Origin: Streptomyces sp. 8L
GTDB taxonomy: Bacteria > Actinomycetota > Actinomycetes > Streptomycetales > Streptomycetaceae
Direction: 5' to 3'
DNA length: 64,000 nucleotides
Assembly (NCBI RefSeq): GCF_020176795.1
Contig: NZ_JAIUKE010000008.1
Span: forward strand, 1-64,000
Part shown: positions 43,401 through 53,476 of the stretch, piece after piece
How the letters are laid out: every line of letters begins with the position of its first letter
How positions within the stretch are numbered: the first letter of the stretch is position 1
Position numbers and translations under genes: made by a program
Notes under the pieces: model-generated
Database searches by the model: none
What the model was told of the DNA's origin: nothing
Seen by the model: the letters and a program-made list of their open reading frames with translations, nothing else

Positions 43401-46400
43401 CACGACTACACACTGGACGACTACGCGACGAGGACGACGCACGCGACGACCACGCAGACGCGCTCCGCGACGACGAACACGCTCCGTGCGGGCGTGTCGG
43501 CGGACGTGGCGCCCGCCGTGTCCGGCCTGGGCACGGCCGGCGACTTCGTCGCGGAGCAGCTGGCGGGGGAGGTGCCGTTCGACCCCACGGCGGCCGGGAC
43601 GGTCTCCCGCACCCGCGGGCCGGTGCGTGAGCAGGGCGGCCAGGAGACCATCACCGTGGATCAGTCCGGCGGCGCCCACCGTTTCGTGCACCCGGTGACC
43701 TTGGAGGTCCAGCTGCACACCTGGGCCCACCGGGGGGTCCGCGGCAAGGCCGCCCAGGCACTCGGCCAGTCCACGGCCGAGTCCAGCACCTGGACCTCCG
43801 AGCCGCGCGAGCTGGCCGAAGACCTGCGCCTGACGGTGCACATGGGCGAATACCACGCGGCGGCGGGCTCCGATCCCATCGCCGAGCAGTCGGTGTCGCT
43901 GCGCGAGCAGTGGAGCCAGGGCGCCACCCGGGGGTTCCCCAGGGACGCCCTGGTCCTCGTACTGCCCTTCCAGGCACCGCGGTTGCACGACTACGTCGGT
44001 GGTCTGCTGCTGGACGCCGACCCCGCGCACGCCGGCCGGCCGCTGATCAGCGCCCGCCGTGCCGAGCCGCTGATGCACCAGACCAACGCCGTCCTCCTCG
44101 CCCACGCCTTCGTGCTCGCCCTGGCCCGGGACGGACACCACATCACCCTGCACGGCAAGACGTTGAGCGGGGTCACCATCAAGGTGGACCTGTCGGACCT
44201 CCAGGTCTACGACACCAGCACCACCACCAAGGGCTCCGGCACGAGTTCCGCGTTCGACCACACCATCCGGCCGGGCGCCACGACCGAGGCGGACGGGAAC
44301 CTGGCAGCCTTCTCCGGGGAGCCGGTCCTCCCGGGGCTGCTGCCCGAAGCGGTCACCGAGGGAATGGCCGCTCTCGCCGTCGGAGGCGAGCGCACCGGCC
44401 GCCGCCCGGGCGCCGCGACCGACAACCTCGGGCCCGGTCGGGCCGGCGGTGGCAAGCGGTCACCCGGGCTCTACCTGGTCCGCGCGACCGTTCCCACCGC
44501 CGCCGCCCCCGTCTACCGGCCCAAGGTGCCAGAGGCGAGCCGGAACCAGCCGCTGGCGAGCGCCGCGGACGGGCACGTGTGGCTGTACGCCAACGGCCCC
44601 GCGCTCAGCGCGATGGGTGTGACGCCTCCCGGTACAGGCCTCTGGGACACCGGCGCCGTCGTGGCGCACGACCTCTTCTCCGGGAGCGGGCGGTGGTTCG
44701 GGTCGGCCCTCCTCAACGGGACGGACTACGCGCGGCTGCGCGGCGCCCTGCCGAAGCTGCCGGAGTTCCAGCGCTACCACCAGTGGTCCACCGACCCCGC
44801 GGGCCGGCGGACCCCGGCGCTGCGCCCGATGCCCCGAAGCGAGGCGTGGCTGGTCGGACACGGCGACACGGTCTTCGACGGACCGCGGCTGAAGGCGTTC
44901 GCGAGCCGTGCCGCCCGGGAGGGGCTGAAGACGATGGCGGCCGCCGCCTGTGCCACGGCGGCGTCCCTGACCGCCACCACCCCGGTGCTGCAACAGGTCG
45001 CTGACGAGACGGGTATGACGATCCATCAGTTCGAGAGCGGTTTCGCTCTCGTTCCCGGCGGACCGGGCGGGAGCCGGACGGCGGTCCACGTCGCCGAGGA
45101 CGCGCACGGCGGGCCCGCCTGGTACCGCACGTTCGTACCCGGCAGGACCGCCCCGGTACCCGCCGACGGCAGGAACGCGAAGGCCGAATCCGCCCCCGGG
45201 GACCTGCGCTACCCGGACCCGGAGTTCTGGCTCACGGCCGACCCGCCCGGCACGCCCCTCCGGCAGACGGCTCCCGACGACGACGCCCGCGAGGTGGCCG
45301 GTGCGGGCCCCGTCGCGCCCCCTCTCGTCGCGGTGTACGGGCAGTACGACGCCGAGAACGAGACCGCCGTCATCGAGGGAGAGCCGCTGGACGCCGAGGG
45401 CACGGCGGAGTGGATACGCGAGAACACCTCGTGGCAGGCCGGGGAGCCGGTCGCGCTGCTGATGCCGGAGGCGGCGACTCCACGGCCGGAGGACGACACG
45501 GTGTTCGCGGAGGAGGTCGCGGAACTCCTCGCCGCACCGGTCGTCGCACCCCGCGGCGCTGTCGAGGACGCCGCGTCCTGGGCCGCCTTCCCCCCGGCCG
45601 ACGGGACGCGGGCGACGGAGCAGGACCGTACACAGGACCAGGACCAGGACCGTACACAGGACCAGGACCAGGGCCAGGGCCAAGAGCCGGCGCCGGAGCC
45701 GTCACCGCACGAGGCGCCCTGGTACATCGAGCGCGGGGCCCTCGGCACGGCGACCGTGGCCGCGGTCCACCCCTGGGCGGACGAAACCCGGCCCGGCCTG
45801 GCGGCAGAGCAGGCCGCTCGCGCGACGCTCCTTCCTTCGGACGGGCCGGCCCTGCGCGCCGGCGTCCGGGAAGCGCTCGGAGAACTGCTCGCCACCGACT
45901 CCAAGGAGGCCTGGCAGCGGCTGCTCAACCGGGGCAGGACCCTGGTGCTTGACGGGAGACTGGTGTGGCTGCGCCCCGTGCTCACCGCCGTCGTACCGGC
46001 CCGGCAGCCCGAGGAGGGCGATGTCCAGGTCTACGGGACCGGATACGCCACCACGACCACGAGCCTCCAACGGGAGCACGAGGTGGAGAAGGGCGTCGAC
46101 GCGGCCATGCTGGCCGTGCTCTCCATCGCCTCGTCGGCCGCCGGCGCCTTCCTTCCGGTCGTGCCGAGGCTGACCGCGAGCGTCGCCAATACCAGGTCGT
46201 CCGGCTGGAAGCGCACTGTCGTCTTCGGCCGCAAGCTCGATGTGAAGAAGCACACCCGCTTCGACGGCGGGGTGCGGGTGCTGGTGTTCGTCGACGGAGT
46301 GGAAAGGGCCGGCGCCCCGTCGTTCCCCGGCCGCCTGGCGCTCGACATGCCCCGCGACATCGCGAGCGCGGACGCGCCGCGCCCGGATTCGGCCACGGCG

Positions 46401-49400
46401 TTCACCGGCGGCACCGGCACCCGCAGGCGCCGGCCCAGCGCGGCCCGCGAGGTGCTCGACGCCATCAACCTGATCCCCGTCGCCGCCGCGCTGCAACGGC
46501 GGCTGCTCGGCGCCCGCCTGCCGGCCCCGGCCGTCCGGGCCGTCATGGAGCACGTACTCGACCTCCTCAACGAGCAGGCGGTACTCGACCGCAGCCGTCT
46601 CTTCGGCGGCAACGGCATCGTCTCCGAGAAGGTGTCGGTCCGGGCGGGACGCAACGCCGCCGGGCTGCCGCAGTCGTTCGAAGGCCACTTCGTCGTCAGC
46701 GGGTCGATCGAGCGGCTCCAGTACCTGGGCGATCTCAAGGCGAAGATCCGCGAGGACTCGGGCAGCACCCTGAGCATCGGACAGGGCCGGCACAGCACGA
46801 GCAAGGCGACGATCGGCGTGGGCTTCGACGTGACCGGGCTGCGCGCCCCGGGGAGCGGCTCCACGGCCACCGGACGCGCCCCCCTGCTCACCGTGGCCCT
46901 CGGCGGCGGGCGCGACATCGGCCACCGGATCACCGAGCAGTCCGGTCACCAGACGGTGCTGAAGCAGAAGGGCCTGCTGAGCCGCTACCTGGCGGGCCAG
47001 CAGGTCACCGTGGAGATCCGCTCCACCACCCACACTGTCGCCCCCGTGCGGGAGGAGGTCGACAGCGAGGTCGCCGTACCGCGCTCGGACGCGGCCGGCC
47101 TGGAGCGGCGGCTGCTCGGCGGGGTCCGTACTCCGGTGCTGCGCGCGGCCGTCCCCGCCGACGACGGGCCGGTGAGCGCACAGCCGCACGTACGGGCCCT
47201 GCTGCGGGAGGCCGCGCTTCCCCTGCCCGCCTCCGCGTACCGGCGGCCCGCTCTCCTGGACGCCCCGCTGCCAAAGCCGCACGCCAGGGAGCCGCTGGCG
47301 CTGGCCGCACGGCGCGGGCAGGGCTTCGGCACGCAGATCGCGCTGCCCGGCGCGGAACTCGTGCACGACCAGTTGCGCGCCAAGCTCGTGGAACTGGACC
47401 GGGCGCGTACGCGTACCGCGAGCCGCGGCACCGACTGGTCGCAGGCCGACCTGGACCTCGCCAACTGGTACGGCCGAGCCGCTCTGGAGACCGATCTGCC
47501 GGGGCTGATGTACGGCGTCGACCACACGGTCACCGTCGGCGGCCGGGACTACCAGCTCTTCGCACGGGTCCATGTGCGCGAGCGGATCGGAGGCGACCCC
47601 GAGAGCTACCCGATGTCCGTCGACGTGCGGGGCCAGCAGGGCGCCCAGGTGTCCGGCCACCGCGGTGGAAAGTGGGAGCTGAAGACCGGCGCGGGCGCCT
47701 CGGTCCAGCGCTCGTTCGCGGGCATGGTCCGCATGCAGCTCCTCTCGCTGCGCGGCGCGGGAGGTTACGAGCAGGCCCACAGCCACGACCTGGGCGGCAC
47801 GGTGAAGTCCGGCTGGCGGGCCAAGACCCAGGGGGATGTCGACGAGCACGTCTACAACGTCGTCTACGAACTCGCCGTGCGGCCGTCCGGCGGTCGCGCA
47901 CAACGGTGGTGGATCAACAGGCCCGACCCCTCTCCCGGGGAAGCCTGGTGGGTCCCGCGGCCTGACGACACCGTAGCCCGCGTCGTCGTACCGCACGAGT
48001 ACGTGCCGGCTCAGCCGCCCGACCGGGAGACCGTCCAACTGGCGGGCAGCGCCGAGGAACTCCTCTTCTGGCCGGACGACGACTTCGTCGACTTCGGTGC
48101 GGGCAAGACCGCGGGGGTGGTTCCCGCCTTCTCCGTCGCGCCCGAACTCCCGCGGATGGCGGCCGAGATGTACCAGCGGGCGAACGGCCTGCCCGCGCGA
48201 TGGGCGGACGACCGCTTCAACTGGCCCAGCGCGATCGTGGACGTCGGCAGGCCCTCCGTGCTCGCCGAACATTTCGCCCCCGAGACCGGTACCGGCCGTC
48301 AGATCAGCCTGCCGGACGGCAAGGACGGCAGGAAACAGGCCATCCGGCTGCGGCTGCGCGGCTACCGGCCGCGCCTCCTCGAACCCGTCGAGGCCGCCGA
48401 GATCGAGTACAACGTCCAGGGCGGTGTGGACCACAAGCGCAGCCGGGAACACGGGTGGAGCGCCGGTCCGGAGGTGGCGGCAGGACCACTGGCCCACATC
48501 GGAGAGGGACTGCTCACCAGGTCGGCCGGCGACCACGAGCAGACAGGGACCGAAGAGGCCGAGCACCGCGACAAGCCCTTCGCGAGCTTCGGAGCGCACG
48601 TCCACGCCAAGGCCGAATGGCGGTGGGGGCGGCAGAGGGCGCTGGAACAGGCCGGGGTCTTCATCTCCCGGGCCGTGTACAACGGCACCCAGTACGGTTT
48701 CCGCCTGGACCCCGTGTTCGAGGTGAGCCTCGTGCGCTGGAAGGGCAGAAGCAGCACGTCGGCCAGTCGCTACCTCCGCGTCCGGGACGCGCTCGACACA
48801 CTCGTGCCCGAGAGGCTGGTCCACGACCTCGGACTGTCGGCCCCGGCAGGACTCGCACCGCTTCAGACGCCGTCGCGGCACCGGCCGCGCCACGTCCACC
48901 CCGCCCTCCTGCCCGGAACCGGCTATCCGGAGCTTCTGGACGGCGGCGACGACGTGCTGGACGGGATCAAGGCGGTGCTGCGCTCCGGCGGAGTCCTGCG
49001 GACCGAGAAGGAGCAGGGTGCCGAGCGGCTGAACCTGCTGCTGGACGAACTGGGGAAGTCCTTCGACGACGGGGCGCTGCGCGCCCAGTACGCGCTGCTG
49101 CTGAGCGACGCCGGAGTGGTGCGCTGGCTGCCGCTGCCGTGGCCGTTCGGCGCCACCAGGTACCTCGGCGTCAGGGTCACCGCACAGGTCGCGCCGCACA
49201 CCGCCGACCGCCCGCGTCCGGAGGTGGACCTGACCCTGCGGGCCCAGGGACAGGACGTGCTGTCCCTCAGGAAGTCCCGCACGACCCGTTACGCCGTGGG
49301 TGCCGAGGGCCACGTCCAGGGCGGCAGGGACACCGGTCTCGGCGGACTGGAGGGCGGCGTCGGCTACCAGCGGGCCGTCGAGCGCTGGGACGAGGAGGCC

Positions 49401-52400
49401 GGGAAACACCAGAAGATCTTCCGCGTCAACCCCAAGACATCGCACGAGTTCGAGTATCCGTTGTCCTTCACCGTCCAGGTCGCCCTCAGCACCGAACTGC
49501 CCGCGTTGCTCGCCGTCCCGGTGGAGACCGGGAAGTCCCTCGTGCTGCACGGCGCCGACGTGCTGGGACGCGGCAGGGCGGCGGCCGAGGTGTGGTACGG
49601 GGCGCGGCCGTTCGCCTGGTCGAGGGAGACGCGCGAGGCCGGTTCCGTCCGGGTCCTCGTACCGGCTCACCTGGTCCAGGACGGACCGGCCCCCGTCGTC
49701 GCGCCGGTCTTGGGCACGGACCCCGCCTGGCATTCCTCCCCGGTGGAGCCGGACCTCTCCTCCCCGGACCGCGAGACGCCGCCCAGCGGTCCGCGCGAGG
49801 TGCTGGCGCAGGCGCTGCACCCCTTCGCCGTCCCCGCGGCGGCGGCGGTGCACCGGTGGGCGGCGCTGGCCGCCGCGCCGTTCAAGCCGGCGGCCGACCT
49901 GTCGGCCCCGGACGCCTGGCGGATACCGGGCCTGGACTTCAGCACGGTGCGCGGCCTGCGCTACCAGAACTTCACCAGCGCCGCCATGCTGCTCCCCAAC
50001 GTCCTCGAACTGCTGGCCCACGTCTACGAGGTGCCGGTGGGACGTGACGACATGATCACCCGCGGCACGGGCAGCGGCAGGCTTCGGGCGGGCGACCGCA
50101 CCGCCCGCGTGGGCATGAACATCCGCAGGGCGGAGGTGATCGGACCGAGGGACGGCGCCGTGTTCAAGGCGCGGCGGCACGCCCAGCTGGACGAGGAGAC
50201 CGCGAGCGCGGTCAAGAACAGCGGCGGCTTCGTCCTCGACCTCGGCCCGCAGGCCGCGGGCGGCGAGCCAGGGGAGGAAGCCTTCCTCGTCATGCTGCCG
50301 GCCGAGGTCTCGACCGACGACTCCACCGAGTTCGAAGGCCGCAGGGACGGCATCGAGACCGACAACCGGATCGAGACCCGCCGCTTCCGCTACTACAGCT
50401 TCGACGTGGAACTGCAGTTCCGGGGCCCGCGCGGCATCCTGCGGGTGCAGGCGCCGGGCGGCCTGTACGGCATGCTCCCGCTGGAGAAGGAGCCCGACGC
50501 GAGCGGTGCCTACCGGGTGGCCGACGACCTGGAGGAGCGCCTGCCGGACGTCTTCGGGCCGGCGACGGCCACGGCCCCTGCTTCCGGGGAGGTGCTGACG
50601 CCGGAGCAGCCGACGTCATCCGGGACATCCTCCGAGGTGTCCGACGCGTCCGAGGCGTCGGCCCGGGACTCCAGGGCGCTGACGCCGGACCAGTTGCGGG
50701 CGGCGGTGCGACGGGTGTCCGCGGCGGTCGCTCCGGCCGACGGCGCGCTCCAGCAGGACTGCGTGCCGCGGTTGGCCGCGTTCCGGGACGCGTTGTTCCC
50801 TCGGGGCGTCCGGACGGCCGGTGCGGCGGACGACTCGGCCGCGGGGCTCGCGGCGGTACGCGCGGGGCTGGTGCAGGGCCCGGGCTGGCGACGTGTGCCG
50901 TCGTGGGAGCCGGTGCGGGCAGCGGTGCGGGAAGCCCGGCCGGGCGCGGTCGCCCTGGTGCTGGCCCTGCGCCAGGGCGAGGCTCTCGGGCACGCTTTCG
51001 GCCTCTATCACCTGCCGGGGCCGGACGGCGGCCCGGCGTGGGTCGACCTCCAGGCGCGCGCCGGAAGCGAGTTGCGGCCCTCGCCGGCGGTGCCGGCCAA
51101 CGACGCCTACGCCATCGTGATCGACGCGTCCGGCCGCGTCCTGCCGGAGGCGCTAGCGGAGTTCCAGGAGTCGTGGTCCGACGCCCATGCCGTGCTCGAC
51201 GCGCCGCTCGTCCACGAATATGGTGCGCTCGGTTTCGAGATCGAGGACGAGCACATCATCGAATTCCCGCCGGATGGGCCGGAAGGTGAGATAAGGGGGG
51301 TTCTTGCCAGGGGGCCAGGGATTGCTGTGGTGCTCGACGGTCGCACATTCTGGCCGCACCCCGATGCCGGTCGGTTCTACACGCAGGAGCAAATCGCCCG
51401 GATGCCGGAATTCCCGCGCTCCGTCCAGCCGGTGCGGAAGTTGATCTCAGAGGTCGTTTCGGTTCCGATGGGGGCCCTGCCGGACGAGAAGCGGCCCTCC
51501 GCCCGGGAAATCCTTGAGCGGCAGGCATGGGTGCGAAGCCGCCTGGGTGTCACAGACGAACAGGGCATTCCCCTACCGCTCGCGGAGCTGCTGGGCGGCA
51601 GGGAAGGGTGGACCGTCACACCACTCGGACAGCGGGCCCTGGTTCACCCGAGCACGGCGGGACCGAGTCACCCTGCCTACACTCAGTGGACCCTGGGCGT
51701 ACCCACGGCCGGTCTGCGCGCTGCCCTCGATGCGGTGACACAGCGCAAGGACCAGCACCGGGCGGTCCCTGTGCCGGTCCCTCTGAAGGTGCGGCTCCTC
51801 CGCTGGGCGCGACGTGAGGCGCGGCAGATCACGGCGGAGTTCGTCAGAGACCTGCTGGGCTGGGAGGCTGCGCCGAACCCGGCACTGCCGTTTGTTCTCG
51901 CGCTGCCGGACATCGACGAAGTCATGGGGTATCACTGGCTGCTCTTCTATCACGTAGCCGCTGTTGAGGCACAGCGTGTGCTGGATTACCAGGGATTGAT
52001 AAAAAATCTGCTCCTGGCTCCTTCCCGGTACGGGTTCGGTGTCATCCACCAGGCTCTCCGAGACCGTACCCGTGCGTTCATGGACAGGTATCACGACCGG
52101 ATCGTGCGTTACTTCACGGATGCTCTGCGGCGCCACCTGGAGGAGTGGCGGATCAATCTCAACATGCCCCCGATCGACTACGCGGACCTTATGCAAGTGA
52201 GCGCAGAATATGTGGATTTCGCGCTGAACCCCGCGGAGTCGGGCACGTCGGCCGACTATCTGAGCACGGGGCTGCGTGGTCGTGCGGCGAGCGGCACTGT
52301 CGTCAGCCAATGGGAGACGGTGGGCATGGCGGACTTTCCAGAATTGGACAGCCACGACGGTATCGATCTTGTTCTGCTCGAATTCCGGAATTGGACCAAG

Positions 52401-53297
52401 GACGGCAGGAACCGTCGCCCGTCCGGCGAGAACAACCTGCTCGGCAATGACGACCTCGCCAAGGTGGCCACGGACCTGTCGGGGCTTGCCCGGGAGGTCT
52501 TCACGCGGGTCCGAGGAGACGGGGGAGAACCTCGCACGGACAGCGATCTGCAGGCCGCAGTCCGGCAGATCGTCACCCACCCCGTGGTCGCGGGATTCGC
52601 GCCGTTCCTGTCGATGGCCGCCGAAATGCCGCTGCCGCACACCGGCGGCGGCGCGGACGTGCCGCTGAGCTCCTACCAAGCGAGTTCGGTGGCCACGGTC
52701 CTCGGACACTTCGCCCTCGGGAAGCCGCCCACCCAGGTCGGTCTTGAGCGTATTCACCGTCTTGTGAAGGCCGTGGGTTCCAGAGTCCGGGTGAGCGACC
52801 ACCCGCACGCCCTGACCGGCGAGCTGCGCCGCAAGGCCCTCGCGGCCGTGGAGTCCGCCGAGGCGGTGCTGCCCCTGCTCCGGGCGCCCGTCCCGCAGGA
52901 GCAGCCGGTGGTCCCCAGCTCCGCGCGGTTGCTCTCGGTCCAGCCGTCGTCGAGTGAGACGTTCACGTTCGACGGCCCGGACGGCATGACCGCCGAGGAG
53001 CTGGACCGGTTGCAGCGGGCGCTGCGCAGCCAGGACCCGGAAGTCGTGGCGGACGGGGAGGGCTACGCCGGACGGCTCGGAACCCAGGTGGCCGAGGTCA
53101 TCAAGTCCCGCTGGACCGCCGAGGGCCGGAGGCCCGCCGACGTCCGGCTGGAACTCCACATGGAGAGCGCCGAGCACATGGCCGCGGCGATGGTCCTCTC
53201 GCGCGTGGTCGCCAATGCGCTGCGCCATCGTGTCCACGTGACGGTCGACCGGATGAGCCCGATCGAGATCTGCCCGACGGAGGCCACCGGCGCGTAG
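21661..53297 (+). CDS. Giant multidomain T7SS effector, about 10,500 residues (frame broken near 23.0-23.14 kb)
   Basis: From the ATG at 21661 the frame gives an N-terminal domain MLPPELEWVAALAGGTWP..., the WXG100-like domain of CpnT-type effectors, with hydrophobic segments. It stays open to the G/C homopolymers at 23009-23136, after which the good frame (one base shifted) runs unbroken from about 23145 to the TAG at 53297. The order is: disordered linker, helical domain, papain-like protease 1, unknown module A, snapalysin-like metalloprotease, two tandem 1.3-kilo-residue modules with His-Cys dyads, Ser-rich linker, two long beta-rich regions, papain-like protease 2, module B, helical C terminus. 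Its size and mix of folds resemble the giant Streptomyces proteins labelled 'lonely Cys domain-containing'. It is probably exported by the T7SS; no immunity gene follows. Reading it as one protein is inference. Confidence 0.8.
22990..23140 (+). other. G/C homopolymer patch coinciding with the frameshift in the giant gene
   Basis: Runs of 8 to 18 G or C follow one another (for example G12 near 23070 and C18 near 23120). Upstream the coding frame is that of 21661, downstream that of 53297; the two differ by one base. The encoded residues would be only Gly, Pro, Arg and Ala. It looks like an unresolved linker and resembles the patch at 4575-4650. Confidence 0.78.
24360..25900 (+). other. Domain: long helical region of the giant effector
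   Basis: About 510 residues of charged helix (for example RIDQWNDYRGDRDARTQQ, EFDQTLEQARQ, LTHAHEKMVDEYW) are predicted to be coiled-coil or helical bundle. I recognise no family. Pro-rich linkers flank it on both sides; the downstream one has two or three copies of a PVQAP...AAQSAAPQLA unit at about 26650-26890. Confidence 0.6.
27120..27800 (+). other. Domain: papain-like (Tox-PL type) protease/deamidase 1
   Basis: LANCVEVS places a cysteine (codon 27426-27428) at a helix start, followed by NPHHVTAVN with histidines at 27678-27683 and VSWIDGQFG with aspartate at 27723-27725. This Cys-His-Asp order and spacing matches papain-fold toxins of the Tox-PL family, which are proteases or glutamine deamidases in polymorphic toxins. 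Activity is inferred. Confidence 0.65.
28390..29880 (+). other. Domain: unknown module A, related to module B
   Basis: About 495 residues with landmarks ALIVVEEKGVYRGPHGEFYW, LPPGWRLTELGG, NIGVPLAVTHPFL and GTVELVVQEVRYY. The same landmarks occur in the same order in module B near the C terminus. Both modules follow a papain-like domain. No known family recognised. Confidence 0.6.
30100..30900 (+). other. Domain: snapalysin-like metzincin metalloprotease
   Basis: GAHEFGHQLGMPDE (first His codon 30675-30677) fits HExxHxxGxxD, the zinc signature of Streptomyces snapalysin, where aspartate is the third ligand. SLMG at 30762-30773 fits a Met-turn. All ligands are intact, so this domain is predicted to be active. 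Confidence 0.68.
31071..34995 (+). repeat. Tandem module, copy 1 (about 1308 residues)
   Basis: It runs from PKARALFPDLYFGDEQNR to GEPYEYLEARPS. Parts in order: helical start, WMEPDLR and YGLVP block, an ART-like fold (VVYRLDKPVDA ... VVFPRATTF), a VVWMSHG and LLVVCHAA pair (His codon 33027, Cys codon 33168), a helical part with LPPHHQ, and a second ART-like fold (ARDVAFAAGRPEQGQALFP). The His-Cys spacing recalls clan CD cysteine peptidases. Confidence 0.75.
35646..39542 (+). repeat. Tandem module, copy 2 (about 1299 residues)
   Basis: It runs from PKAKALFPSLYFGDRENR to PYLSLVAGTP, collinear with copy 1 over its whole length and sharing blocks such as GQLLGAAQR, EADASQLYGLVP and SPFTG. The dyad is kept as VVWTSHG (His codon 37608) and MMMVCWAA (Cys codon 37746). 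The two copies have diverged clearly at the protein level, so the duplication is old. Confidence 0.78.
39970..45250 (+). other. Region: beta-rich stretch 1 with a third His-Cys pair
   Basis: After a Ser/Pro/Arg-rich linker (39600-39960) come about 1760 residues of long beta strands. A recurring unit ends in a strand followed by VRIVVP-like residues: 41925-42045, 42752-42912 and 43678-43852. Near the end EAWLVGHGDTV (His codon 44859) and AAAACATA (Cys codon 44949) resemble the dyad of the tandem modules but are closer together. Function unknown; possibly an extracellular stalk or delivery part. Confidence 0.55.
45620..45690 (+). repeat. Short Asp-Gln coding repeat
   Basis: Two copies of CGTACACAGGACCAGGACCA encode RTQDQDQ, followed by GQGQ. 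It lies in the linker between the two beta-rich regions. Confidence 0.8.
45760..50560 (+). other. Region: beta-rich stretch 2
   Basis: About 1600 residues, again of long strands, with one hydrophobic helix pair near 46110-46180 (AMLAVLSIASSAAGAFLPVV). Units with the same ending as in stretch 1 lie at 47848-48006 (VYNVVYELAVRP ... ARVVVP) and 49444-49674 (EYPLSFTVQVAL ... VRVLVP). No known family recognised. Confidence 0.5.
50690..51150 (+). other. Domain: papain-like protease/deamidase 2
   Basis: LQQDCVPRL (Cys codon 50760-50762), ALGHAFGLYHLP (His codon 50991-50993) and PAWVDLQAR (Asp codon 51045-51047) repeat the Cys-His-Asp order of the first papain-like domain. All three residues are present. 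Confidence 0.6.
51200..52620 (+). other. Domain: unknown module B, related to module A
   Basis: Landmarks IAVVLDGRTFWPHPDAGRFY, GREGWTVTPLG, TLGVPTAGLRAAL and GIDLVLLEFRNW match module A in order. The DNA is unusually AT-rich for this genome, for example a run of six A at about 52003. The rest of the protein to 53297 is a helical C terminus. Confidence 0.58.
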
Positions 53298-53352
53298 CGC
53301 CTTTCGTCTGGATCAGGTCGGATCACTGAGCGGGGTCCGGTGCTGAGGGCAC

Positions 53353-53373
53353 CCCCCAGCCGGGGGCTGGGGG
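53353..53373. terminator. Terminator-like hairpin between giant gene and tetR
   Basis: CCCCCAGC (53353-53360) pairs with GCTGGGGG (53366-53373) across a 5-nt loop. It lies 56 nt after the giant gene's stop and between convergent genes, so it could serve both directions. The rest of 53298-53476 shows nothing else; no immunity-like gene is present. Confidence 0.5.
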
Positions 53374-53476
53374 ACATGGCGACCGACGACAACGCCGCGA
53401 AGTACGGCACCGGCTGCCGTACGCAACCACGGCAGTTCCGGCCTGGCGGAGGGCGGCGACCGTCCGCCCAGGCCCC

